This document shows, piece by piece, positions 8,093 through 15,217 of a stretch of DNA of 33,456 nucleotides; within the stretch, counting starts at the first letter, position 1, and each line of letters begins with the position of its first letter. This DNA comes from an uncultured Clostridia bacterium (GTDB lineage Bacteria; Bacillota; Clostridia; Christensenellales; Borkfalkiaceae), in the NCBI GenBank assembly GCA_947631325.1, contig CANRKX010000013.1, positions 1-33,456 of the forward strand, written 5' to 3'. The notes beneath the pieces were generated by a model. It was not told the origin of the DNA. It did no database searches and saw only the letters and a program-made list of their open reading frames with translations. The position numbers and the translations under genes are program-made.

Positions 8093-8214
8093 TCCCAAGA
8101 CCACGAGGGGCTCCCTCGACTCAATCGAACCCGCGAACGCGGGCTTCTCAATCGCTCTGCCGTTTCCCAAAGGGAACCCTCGGCAGGGTGTCGCTTCGCT
8201 CGCTCGGGATGACA
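8093..8214. repeat. Composite hairpin repeat, part 1 of the hisJ-yerC gap
   Basis: A chain of small perfect hairpins: CGAGGG/CCCTCG (8104-8118), CCCGCG/CGCGGG (8130-8143), TTCCC/GGGAA (near 8164-8176) and ACCCT/AGGGT (8176-8189). They are followed on the minus strand by the boundary TGTCATCCCGAGCGAGCGAA (8214 downwards). TGTCATYCTGAGCG-type motifs are common intergenic repeats in many bacteria. The TCAATCGAA-plus-hairpin segment recurs at 26807-26829 with different arms. Confidence 0.65.
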
Positions 8215-8277
8215 CTCTCATCCCCGCTCGTCCCGTGCCGTCATTCAAACCTAATGTGAACCCCGCTTTTCCAATGC

Positions 8278-8352
8278 TGTCATATTGAGCGGAGCGCGGC
8301 TTAAAAGCCGCGCGCAGTCTGCTATCGCAGCGGTACGTCGAAGGATCCCCTC
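8278..8352. repeat. Composite hairpin repeat, part 2 of the hisJ-yerC gap
   Basis: It starts with TGTCATATTGAGCGGA and contains a perfect palindrome, GCGCGGCTT/AAGCCGCGC (8294-8313), then CTGC/GCAG (8319-8330), and ends in CGTCGAAGGATCC. The TGTCAT...AGGATC frame with hairpins inside is the same design as the unit at 8187-8214, in the opposite orientation. Confidence 0.6.
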
Positions 8353-8465
8353 GGGTATACGGTCTGCATTTCTAAATATTTTACCATAATATAACTTTCC
8401 CACTTTTAAAGGGGGAGAGTACCCGAACCGCTACTAAGGTTCGGGGGAGAGAAGGTTGTTCCCCC
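8346..8465 (-). repeat. 120-nt repeat, inverted copy 1 (partner at 26563-26682)
   Basis: Read on the minus strand, 8465-8387 matches 26563-26641 of the plus strand in 78 of 79 positions. A weaker match runs on to 8346. The core is a hairpin, CCCGAACC / GGTTCGGG with loop TTAGTAGC, flanked by 9-bp direct repeats CTCTCCCCC. It lies 74 nt downstream of hisJ and upstream of yerC. Confidence 0.85.
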
Positions 8466-8479
8466 TCGTCCTTTTCCCC

Positions 8480-8508
8480 ATTATACTTTATCACGCTAAA
8501 TCAGTAAA
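8480..8508 (-). promoter_or_regulatory. Predicted promoter reading towards yerC-his
   Basis: TTTACT (8508-8503), 17-bp spacer, TATAAT (8485-8480) on the minus strand. It lies past hisJ and would fire through the repeat-filled gap into yerC and the his operon, giving a leader of nearly 500 nt. The -10 is perfect and the -35 matches three of six. A weaker promoter nearer yerC cannot be excluded. Confidence 0.45.
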
Positions 8509-8538
8509 GCGTTTTGGGCATAAAAAATCAATCTTTTT

Positions 8539-9333
8539 TCAGATTTTATAAATTTTCCGCCTGCGCCCCTCGAAATAGCACCCCTCTTCAAAGCCTATAT
8601 CCCTCAAAATCGCCTTTGCCTCGCCCTCGCCGCGGCAGAAGTCTGCGGCGGTGTGCGCGTCGCTCCCGAAAGACACAAATCTCCCCCCGAGCTCAAAGTA
8701 TCTCTTTATTATCTCGCGGGGCGGCAACGTCGCCTCTGAAGAGCCGTTTGCCGAAGTGTTCACTTCAAGGCACTTGCCGCGCTCAATAAGCCCCTTTAAA
8801 ATATTGTCCCAAAGCTCGGAAAATTCCGAGTATCTCAACGCCCTGTCCTCATAGGGCGCATAGCGCGAGATATATCCCATATGCCCGATAACGTCGAAGT
8901 CCAGCCCACACTTCACGCTCTCCGAAAGTGCGTTTAGATACAGCGCGAAAGCCTGCTCTCTCTCCAATCCGTCGAAGAATTTGGGGAAGTAACAATCCCC
9001 TCTCCCCCTCAAGGTGTGCACGCTCAAAATTACGCAGTCGAAGCCCTCGCTTGCAACGAGGTCGCGATAGTAGGGAAGGGCGTCGCGCGAATATCCCAGC
9101 TCCACTCCCTTCAAAATGTTCATGTCGGGGAAGTTGTTTTGAAGCCTTTTTATCTCCATATCGTACTCCTTGAAGTCGGGCAGCGGTCCGCCCTCCTCGA
9201 GAAAGACGTCATAGTCGCAGTGCTCCGAAAAAGTGAGCGTTTTTATGCCCAAATTTTTCGCCGCCGCAATGTAATTTTCGGGGTTTTCACTGCTGTCATA
9301 GGATATTTTGGTGTGTAAATGGATGTCTATCAT
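8539..9333 (-). CDS. hisJ: Histidinol-phosphatase, PHP family
   Basis: This enzyme removes phosphate from L-histidinol phosphate, the step missing from the operon at 130-7984. It is a 264-aa PHP-domain hydrolase with the metal-binding set in order: DIHLHTK at residues 3-9, SEHCDYD near 39, KGVELGYS near 81, SVHTLRG near 113, GHMGYISRY near 155, and GSDAHTA near 227. It has its own promoter upstream and is transcribed in the same direction as the his operon. The ATG chosen has no recognisable ribosome site; a TTG seven codons earlier has none either. Confidence 0.92.
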   Translation of the reverse strand: MIDIHLHTKISYDSSENPENYIAAAKNLGIKTLTFSEHCDYDVFLEEGGPLPDFKEYDMEIKRLQNNFPDMNILKGVELGYSRDALPYYRDLVASEGFDCVILSVHTLRGRGDCYFPKFFDGLEREQAFALYLNALSESVKCGLDFDVIGHMGYISRYAPYEDRALRYSEFSELWDNILKGLIERGKCLEVNTSANGSSEATLPPREIIKRYFELGGRFVSFGSDAHTAADFCRGEGEAKAILRDIGFEEGCYFEGRRRKIYKI

Positions 9334-9341
9334 GTCAATTT

Positions 9342-9355
9342 GTTGCGCGCGCAAC
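9342..9355. promoter_or_regulatory. 14-bp perfect palindrome before hisJ
   Basis: GTTGCGCGCGCAAC is a perfect palindrome in the hisJ 5' untranslated region, 8 bp before the ATG, where a ribosome site would normally be. It could be an operator or an mRNA hairpin that hides the start. No regulator is identified. Confidence 0.35.
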
Positions 9356-9398
9356 TTTTATTTTGGCAAAAAAGCGGCGCAAAATCTCCCTTTTTTTC

Positions 9399-9426
9399 AT
9401 TATAACACTATATTTTAAAATATCAA
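9399..9426 (-). promoter_or_regulatory. Predicted hisJ promoter
   Basis: TTGATA (9426-9421), 16-bp spacer, TATAAT (9404-9399) on the minus strand, giving a leader of about 60 nt before the hisJ ATG. Confidence 0.6.
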
Positions 9427-9437
9427 GCCCATAAAAT

Positions 9438-9466
9438 TTGCTTTTTTCAAATGTCTTTGATAAAAT
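9438..9466 (+). promoter_or_regulatory. Predicted promoter of the secreted-protein gene
   Basis: TTGCTT (9438-9443), 17-bp spacer, TAAAAT (9461-9466), 22 bp before the ATG at 9489. It is back to back with the hisJ promoter. Confidence 0.5.
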
Positions 9467-9488
9467 GAAAAAAAGCGGAGAAAATGGC

Positions 9489-10679
9489 ATGAAACACAAA
9501 AAGTTACTCATATTTTTTATTTCGATATTCACTGTATTTGTCGCCCTCGGCACCTTTTTGTTGATTTGGTTCTGCGGCGACAGCTATCCCGATTTCAACG
9601 ACTTCAGCCCGACGGTCTCCATCCCCGGACTTCGCGAAGGAGCCGTTCCCCAAGGCGTCGCGAGCTACAACGACGACTACGAATATATGCAGGATGAAGA
9701 GCAAAAAACGGCAAAACAGGACTATTATTTTATAAGTTCCTATATGAAAAAGGGACCCTCCCGCATATACGTAACGGGCTCAAAGACGGGCTATATTGGC
9801 TATGTAACCATGAAAAACGAGGACGGAAGCGACTATACGGGGCACTGCGGAGGGGTTGCGACCAACGGCTACACCTTCTGGCTGACCTCTGACGACACGG
9901 TATTCGTCCTCAAAACCGCGGCGGACAGCGGCTACACCAACGCCGCGCGCGAGATTATCGGAAAGGCGGCAAAGCCCGAGGGCGAAAACACGATAACCTT
10001 CACCGCGTCCTTTGCGGCTAACTGCAACGCCTCGTTCTGCTATTATTACGACGCGCCCGACAGCACCCTCGACAAACTGTACGTCGGCGAGTTCTACCGC
10101 GCGAAAAACTATGAGACGGACGAGCGCCACCACCTCACCACAAAGGTCTCTCAAGTTGAAAATAAGGCGTTTTGCTATGAGTACAGCGTGACCACTTCGT
10201 CCTCGAATAAGTACGGATTGACCACTTTAAGCTCCACTTTGAACCTCAAAACCGAGGATCTCGTGCCCAAAATCGACTATGTATATTCGATAACCGACGA
10301 AATTCAGGGCTTTGCGCGCACAAAGGACGGGCTCGTACTTTCGAGAAGCTGGGGGCTTAAAAACTCCACCTTGTACTATCACGATTGGAACAAGATTCAC
10401 CCCTCTGCGGGGGCGAGCAGTCTGAGCGGAAAGACGGATATAATATATTCGGGCTTGACCACCAAGGACGGCAACAAGTTCATATATAAGGACGTCTCCG
10501 TCTACTATGTGGACAACTCTTCGCTCATAAGGGAGTACTCCATACCCTCCATGTCCGAAGGGCTGTGCTATTCGGGCGGAAAGGTGCAGGTTCTCTTCGA
10601 GTCGGCTTCCTATAAATACAACAAGTTCGTGCGCTGCCAGCTTAAGGATATCTATGGCTTCATTCCGAGGGCAAAATAG
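9489..10679 (+). CDS. Membrane-anchored secreted protein, probably beta-propeller-like
   Basis: I do not recognise a named family. The protein is 396 aa and starts MKHKK, followed by a hydrophobic segment (about residues 6-28, ISIFTVFVALGTFLLIWF). This is either an uncleaved anchor or a signal peptide, and the rest should lie outside the cell. The body is rich in Tyr, Ser, Thr and Gly. PQGVASYNDDY, SRIYVTGSKTGYIGYV, GHCGGVATNGYTFWLTSDDTVFVL and IQGFARTKDGLVLSRSW look like repeated propeller blades of the type that read out as stored-state or NHL-like proteins. No catalytic motif is visible. The ATG has GGAG 8 nt upstream. It is transcribed alone and ends in a strong hairpin. Confidence 0.7.
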   Translation: MKHKKLLIFFISIFTVFVALGTFLLIWFCGDSYPDFNDFSPTVSIPGLREGAVPQGVASYNDDYEYMQDEEQKTAKQDYYFISSYMKKGPSRIYVTGSKTGYIGYVTMKNEDGSDYTGHCGGVATNGYTFWLTSDDTVFVLKTAADSGYTNAAREIIGKAAKPEGENTITFTASFAANCNASFCYYYDAPDSTLDKLYVGEFYRAKNYETDERHHLTTKVSQVENKAFCYEYSVTTSSSNKYGLTTLSSTLNLKTEDLVPKIDYVYSITDEIQGFARTKDGLVLSRSWGLKNSTLYYHDWNKIHPSAGASSLSGKTDIIYSGLTTKDGNKFIYKDVSVYYVDNSSLIREYSIPSMSEGLCYSGGKVQVLFESASYKYNKFVRCQLKDIYGFIPRAK

Positions 10680-10709
10680 CGATATATATTAAAATTTTCG
10701 CACTTTAAA

Positions 10710-10737
10710 GCCCCCGTTCCGACATGGGAACGGGGGC
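10710..10737 (+). terminator. Terminator between convergent genes
   Basis: GCCCCCGTTCC (10710-10720) pairs with GGAACGGGGGC (10727-10737), 11 bp, followed on the plus strand by a T-rich tract (ATATTTTTATGATTTTTT). It ends the secreted-protein gene and may also serve the aminopeptidase from the other side. Confidence 0.85.
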
Positions 10738-10754
10738 ATATTTTTATGATTTTT

Positions 10755-12128
10755 TTACTTGCAGAACGCCTTGCAAGCGGTGTACAGCGAGTAGACGTCC
10801 GCCTTTGATATGAGCTCATAGGGGGCGTGCATCGAGAGGACGGGAACGCCGACGTCAACCGTGTCTATGCCGAGGTTGGAGATGTACTTTGCGACGGTGC
10901 CGCCGCCGCCGACGTCAATCGCGCCGAGCTCGCCCGTCTGCCAAATGACTCCGTTGTCCTCGAACACGTCGCGTATCCAGCCCATGAATTCTGCGGGCGC
11001 GTCGTTCGTCATGCTCTTCCCGCGGGAGCCCGTGTACTTGGAGACAGCCGCGCCGCAGTGGACGTAAGCCGAATTCCTCTTTTCGTATACCGAGCTGTAT
11101 GCGGGGTCGTAACCCGCGGTAACGTCCGCCGATATGCACTTGGAATTAAGGCGCACCTCGATGGGGTTTGCGCCGAAAGATTGGGCAATGGTGTCGATAA
11201 CGTCCTGCACTATCCTGGATTTCATGCCCGTCGTGCCCTCCGAGCCTATCTCCTCCTTGTCGGCAAAGATCGAAATCAAGGTATGGGGGCTGTCGGCGGA
11301 GTCGAACATGGCGCGCATTTCGGGATAGGCGCACACCTTGTCGTCATGCCCGTATGCAGTTATCAACGTGCGGTCGAAGCCGACGTCGCGCGCTTTGCCT
11401 GCGGGCACGAAACAGAGTTCGGAACACTGCAAATCCACCTCGGTCATGCCGTATTTCTTGTTGAGAAGGTTCAAAATTGCGCTCTTTACGCACTCCTTTT
11501 CCTCCTCGTCCTCGCCAATCTCGGGCAGACCGCCGACGACGGCGTTAAGGCTTTCGGCGTCAATCGCCTTTGCCATGGGCTTTGCCGCCTGCTCGCCCCC
11601 GAGATGGGGCAAAAGGTCGGTGACGTAGAATACGGGGTCGTTTTCGTCCTCGCCCACGCACACCTCCACCCTTTCGCCGCCGCGAAGCATGACGACGCCG
11701 TGCAACGCCAAGGGGATAGTAGTCCACTGATACTTCTTGATTCCGCCATAGTAGTGGGTCTTTAAGTAACATAAGCCGCTGTCCTCATAGAGGGGATTGG
11801 GCTTCAAGTCGAGGCGGGGCGAGTCCACGTGGGCGACCATTATCCTCACGCCGTCCTTAGCAACGTCCTCGCTGCCGACCTTGATTAAAAATACGTTTTT
11901 ATTTCTGTTGATGAGATAGCGTTTATCGCCCGAGCTGAGCTTTTCGGAGAATGAAAAGGGAGTATAGCCCATCTCCTTCGCCATCCTTTCGGCTGTCACA
12001 GCCGCGTCGCGCTCTGTCTTTGCGCTGTCGAGAAATTTTTTGTAGTCCTCGGCAAAGGAGTATATCCTTTCAAGCTCCTTGCCGTCTGCCTTTTTATATA
12101 CGTTGGTGCGCGTATATTTGAGTTCCAT
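10755..12128 (-). CDS. M18 family metallo-aminopeptidase
   Basis: This is a cytoplasmic zinc aminopeptidase of family M18 (aspartyl-aminopeptidase/LAP4 type), removing N-terminal residues from peptides. It is 457 aa, normal for the family. Metal and catalytic regions include MVAHVDSPRLDLKPNP near residue 85, AYGHDDKVCAYPEMRA near 258, FADKEEIGSEGTTGMKS near 287, and VPVLSMHAPYELISKADVYSLY near the C terminus. The ATG has GGAGG 7 nt upstream; the longer frame from 12206 adds residues unlike the family. It is monocistronic, divergent from the Rnf operon. Confidence 0.92.
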   Translation of the reverse strand: MELKYTRTNVYKKADGKELERIYSFAEDYKKFLDSAKTERDAAVTAERMAKEMGYTPFSFSEKLSSGDKRYLINRNKNVFLIKVGSEDVAKDGVRIMVAHVDSPRLDLKPNPLYEDSGLCYLKTHYYGGIKKYQWTTIPLALHGVVMLRGGERVEVCVGEDENDPVFYVTDLLPHLGGEQAAKPMAKAIDAESLNAVVGGLPEIGEDEEEKECVKSAILNLLNKKYGMTEVDLQCSELCFVPAGKARDVGFDRTLITAYGHDDKVCAYPEMRAMFDSADSPHTLISIFADKEEIGSEGTTGMKSRIVQDVIDTIAQSFGANPIEVRLNSKCISADVTAGYDPAYSSVYEKRNSAYVHCGAAVSKYTGSRGKSMTNDAPAEFMGWIRDVFEDNGVIWQTGELGAIDVGGGGTVAKYISNLGIDTVDVGVPVLSMHAPYELISKADVYSLYTACKAFCK

Positions 12129-12152
12129 AGTTTTTCCTCCTTCCGACATAAA

Positions 12153-12182
12153 ATTATACTTGTCTGTAAATCTCAAAGTCAA
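12153..12182 (-). promoter_or_regulatory. Predicted promoter of the M18 aminopeptidase gene
   Basis: TTGACT (12182-12177), 18-bp spacer, TATAAT (12158-12153) on the minus strand. Confidence 0.6.
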
Positions 12183-12209
12183 GTCAAAAACCCCATTTTT
12201 TATCAAATT

Positions 12210-12232
12210 TTTTTGCCTTTGAAGGGCAAAAA
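12210..12232. other. Terminator-like hairpin between divergent promoters
   Basis: TTTTTGCC (12210-12217) pairs with GGCAAAAA (12225-12232), with T-rich flanks on both strands. It lies between two divergent promoters, upstream of both start sites, so it may insulate the two units rather than end a gene. Confidence 0.4.
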
Positions 12233-12247
12233 TTTTTATCTTTTCTA

Positions 12248-12276
12248 TTTACTAATTATATAAAAAGTAGTATAAT
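12248..12276 (+). promoter_or_regulatory. Predicted promoter of the Gx transporter-rnf operon
   Basis: TTTACT (12248-12253), 17-bp spacer, TATAAT (12271-12276). The ATG at 12286 is only 9 bp after the -10, so the transcript should start almost at the start codon. Confidence 0.6.
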
Positions 12277-12285
12277 GGGATTATT

Positions 12286-12828
12286 ATGGGAAAGGGCGCG
12301 TATATATCGCGAAAAATTGCGGCGATTTCGCTGCTTACGGCGTTGAGCCTTGTGACCTTCATTTTGGAAGGGCTTCTCCCCCCGATGTTCATCCCCGGGG
12401 CAAAGCCGGGGCTTGCAAATATCTTTTCGCTCGTCGCTCTCATTATGTATTCGCCCGTCGAGGCGTTCGCCGTGGTTGCAATACGGACGCTTTTGGGGTC
12501 GCTTTTTGCGGGCAACATATCCGCCCTCATATATTCGCTTACGGGCGGGGTCGTGGCGATGGGGATATCCTCGATACTTCTATACCTCGTACACCCCAAA
12601 GTTTCGGTGATGGCAATCTCGGTTGCCGCCGCCGTATCGCACAACGTAACGCAGGATATCGTGTTCGTGTTTATCTCGGGCACGCCGCTGATGCTGGGAT
12701 ATATGCCCTATTTGATACTTCTCGGCATACTGTCGGGCGCGGTCGTCGGGGGAGTGACGTTGCTCATCTTTCACGGCGTTCCCCAAAACGTATTCGATAA
12801 ATTACTTTTAAGGAAAACTCAGGATTAA
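12286..12828 (+). CDS. Gx transporter family protein (heptaprenyl diphosphate synthase component I-like)
   Basis: This is a 180-aa integral membrane protein of the family annotated as Gx transporter or heptaprenyl diphosphate synthase component I. About five hydrophobic segments are visible, and FILEGLLPPMFIPGAKPGLANIF (split around residues 24-46) matches the family's hallmark PG.KPGLANI. Despite the old name, these proteins look like small ECF-type substrate components; the substrate is unknown. It is 37 bp upstream of rnfC and in the same orientation, so it is probably the first gene of the Rnf transcript. No ribosome site precedes the ATG. Linkage to Rnf, ApbE and NusG-II genes suggests a role in flavin/quinone redox, which is inference. 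Confidence 0.8.
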   Translation: MGKGAYISRKIAAISLLTALSLVTFILEGLLPPMFIPGAKPGLANIFSLVALIMYSPVEAFAVVAIRTLLGSLFAGNISALIYSLTGGVVAMGISSILLYLVHPKVSVMAISVAAAVSHNVTQDIVFVFISGTPLMLGYMPYLILLGILSGAVVGGVTLLIFHGVPQNVFDKLLLRKTQD

Positions 12829-12865
12829 CCTGTTTTTTTGCAAATAATCGCAACGGAGGTCAGAT

Positions 12866-14161
12866 TTGAAAGCAGTTAGAGGCAAATACTTCTTCGGCGG
12901 CGTTCACCCGCACGACAGAAAGGCGCTCTCCTCGGCTTCGCCGTTGGAGACAATGCCGCTGCCCGAAGAAGTGGCTATTTCAACCTCGCAGTCGCTCGGC
13001 AAACCCGCCGAACCCATAGTGGAAGTCGGGGCGTACGTCAAGGCGGGCGAGCTGATAGCCAAGGCGTCGGGACCCATTTCTTCCGACGTGTTCGCGAGCC
13101 TTTCGGGTACGGTTGAAGCCGTGCGCGAGGAGCCGGGGGCAAACGGGGTCAACGAGACGTTTATAGTTATAAAGAGCGACGGAAAGGACGAAAAGGCGTA
13201 CCTTCCTCCCCTATCTTCCCCCTCTGCGGAGGAGATTAAGGCGAGGATAAAGGACGCAGGGATTGTCGGTCTCGGCGGGGCGGGCTTCCCCACCGCCGTC
13301 AAGGTTGCGCCCAAAACGCCCGTGGATACACTCATCTTAAACGGCGCGGAGTGCGAGCCCTATCTCACCTGCGACCATAGGCTCATGCTCGAAAAGACGG
13401 ACGAGATAGTCCGCGGCGCGGGGTATATCGCAAAGGCTCTCGGCGTCGAAAACATAATAATCGGCATAGAGGGCAACAAGCCCGACTGCATACAAAAATT
13501 CGAGCCGTACGACAATATAAAGGTCGTAATACTCAAAAAACAGTACCCGATGGGGGGCGAAAAACAGCTTATATACGTAACCACGGGCAGAAAGGTGGGG
13601 CTCGGGAAGCTCCCCGCGGACAGCGGCGTCGTCGTGCAGAACGTTGCGACGGCGTTTGCCGTGTGCGAAGCCGTGGAACTCGGAAAGCCCCTGTTTGAGA
13701 GGGTTGTCACCGTCTCGGGCGAAGCCGTAAATACTCCCAAGAATATCTGGGTGAGGTTAGGCACGAAGGTGCAGAGCGTTGTGGACTTCTGCGGCGGCGA
13801 AAAGAGCAACCCCAAAAAGGTTGTGCAGGGCGGACCCATGACGGGGCTTGCGCTGGCGAGTTACGACGTATACACCCATAAGACCACCTCGGGCATACTC
13901 CTTATGAGCCCCGAAGAGGCGGCTTGCGAGGAGCCGACGCCCTGTTTGAACTGCGGCAAGTGCGCCGACGTGTGCCCCATGAAGCTCATGCCCATGAACA
14001 CCGCCTTTTATGCGGCGGCGGGCGACTTCGACGCGGCGGCAAAATACGGCGGAACGCTCGCCTGCATAGAGTGCGGCGCGTGCGAGTATATCTGCCCCGC
14101 AAAGAGACCTTTAATTCAGGCAATCCGCAAGACAAAGGCGGAATTGAGGAAAAAGAAGTGA
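12866..14161 (+). CDS. rnfC: Rnf complex subunit RnfC (NADH-binding, iron-sulfur)
   Basis: RnfC is the peripheral subunit that exchanges electrons with NAD(H) in the ferredoxin:NAD+ oxidoreductase that pumps Na+ or H+. It is 431 aa. The N-terminal sandwich region (FFGGVHPHDRKALS, then AYVKAGELIAKA near 60) precedes the nucleotide/FMN region with GLGGAGFPTAVK near 135 and LNGAECEPYLTCDHR near 158. Two 4Fe-4S motifs, CLNCGKCADVCP and CIECGACEYICP, lie in the last 80 residues. The start is TTG with GGAGGT 5 nt upstream. Confidence 0.96.
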   Translation: MKAVRGKYFFGGVHPHDRKALSSASPLETMPLPEEVAISTSQSLGKPAEPIVEVGAYVKAGELIAKASGPISSDVFASLSGTVEAVREEPGANGVNETFIVIKSDGKDEKAYLPPLSSPSAEEIKARIKDAGIVGLGGAGFPTAVKVAPKTPVDTLILNGAECEPYLTCDHRLMLEKTDEIVRGAGYIAKALGVENIIIGIEGNKPDCIQKFEPYDNIKVVILKKQYPMGGEKQLIYVTTGRKVGLGKLPADSGVVVQNVATAFAVCEAVELGKPLFERVVTVSGEAVNTPKNIWVRLGTKVQSVVDFCGGEKSNPKKVVQGGPMTGLALASYDVYTHKTTSGILLMSPEEAACEEPTPCLNCGKCADVCPMKLMPMNTAFYAAAGDFDAAAKYGGTLACIECGACEYICPAKRPLIQAIRKTKAELRKKK

Positions 14162-14176
14162 GGAGAATGAAATATT

Positions 14177-15217
14177 ATGGATAATACCGTTGTAATTTCC
14201 ACCCCTCCCCACGTCAAATCGAAGAGAACGACAAGGGGGATAATGGGCGACGTTGCGATAGCCCTTTTACCCGCCGCCATTGCGGGAATCGTGTTCTTCG
14301 GCTGGCAGGCGTTGGTTATCGAAATCGTCTCGGTGCTCGCCTGCGTTGCAACCGAGTTCTGCTACTACTTCATTGCAAACGGCGGATTTGCCAAAAAGTG
14401 CAAAAATGCCGGAAAGGTGTGCAAGAAGTGGCTGCACCAATTCGATCTGACGTCGGTAGTGACGGGGCTCATACTCGCCCTCATACTTCCCTCCACCGCA
14501 AAGTGGTATGAAGTGTTGATTGGTGGGATATTCGCAATAGCTATAGTAAAGATGTTCTTCGGAGGCACGGGCAAGAACCTTGTCAACCCCGCGTCCGCGG
14601 CGAGGGTGTTCATGTTTTTGAGCTTCTCGCTGACGACTTACGTTGCGGCAAAGATAGGACCCATAATGCTCGAGAGCGAGCTGTATACGGGCGCGACAAA
14701 CCTTTCGGGGCACCTTTTAACCGCTCAGTCCACGGCAATGCACCCCATAGACCTATTGGTGGGCACGGGCGTTGCGGGCTGTATAGGCGAGACGTGCAAG
14801 GCGGCTATCATAATAGGTTATATCTACCTCGTCGTGCGCAAGGTCATAAAATGGTGGCAACCCGTGCTGTTCTTGGGGCTGTTCGGCTTCACCGCCGTGC
14901 TGCTTTCGGGCTTTGCGATGGAGAGCTATAAATTCGACATGTCGCTCTTCCTGCCCCACATTATGTCGGGCGGCGTCATGTTTGCGGCGGTGTTCATGTT
15001 CACCGACTACGTCACCTCGCCCAAGTGCGTATGGGGGCAGCTCTTCTACTATGCGGTGGGCGCGATACTCCTGGCGCTTTTAAGATACTTCACGAAGATC
15101 GAAGTTGCGTCCTTCGTCATACTCATAATGAACCTCTTCGTGCCCCTCATAGACAGATATTTCATAAGAAAGCCCTTCGGATATATAAAGGAAAAAAAGG
15201 CAAAGGAGGGCAAATAA
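14177..15217 (+). CDS. rnfD: Rnf complex subunit RnfD (flavinylated membrane subunit)
   Basis: RnfD is a 346-aa membrane subunit with about ten hydrophobic segments. FFGGTGKNLVNPASAARVF (about 127-145) is the family signature. TGAT at residues 171-174 is the likely covalent FMN site, with Thr174 as acceptor, a target of ApbE (encoded at 19081-20196). GAGGAG lies about 11 nt before the ATG. It is second in the operon and its stop abuts rnfG (TAAATG). Confidence 0.95.
   Translation: MDNTVVISTPPHVKSKRTTRGIMGDVAIALLPAAIAGIVFFGWQALVIEIVSVLACVATEFCYYFIANGGFAKKCKNAGKVCKKWLHQFDLTSVVTGLILALILPSTAKWYEVLIGGIFAIAIVKMFFGGTGKNLVNPASAARVFMFLSFSLTTYVAAKIGPIMLESELYTGATNLSGHLLTAQSTAMHPIDLLVGTGVAGCIGETCKAAIIIGYIYLVVRKVIKWWQPVLFLGLFGFTAVLLSGFAMESYKFDMSLFLPHIMSGGVMFAAVFMFTDYVTSPKCVWGQLFYYAVGAILLALLRYFTKIEVASFVILIMNLFVPLIDRYFIRKPFGYIKEKKAKEGK

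Noticed and set aside
8093-8352. CRISPR array
   Set aside because: Repeats are not evenly spaced, units differ in type, and there are no spacers or cas genes.
9335-9400. Possible 21-codon leader peptide before hisJ
   Set aside because: Its ATG overlaps the predicted -10 box, so it would not be on the transcript, and it has no His run.
10827-11765. 312-codon open frame on the plus strand
   Set aside because: It is antisense to the M18 aminopeptidase; the composition is unlike a protein family and it has no ribosome site.
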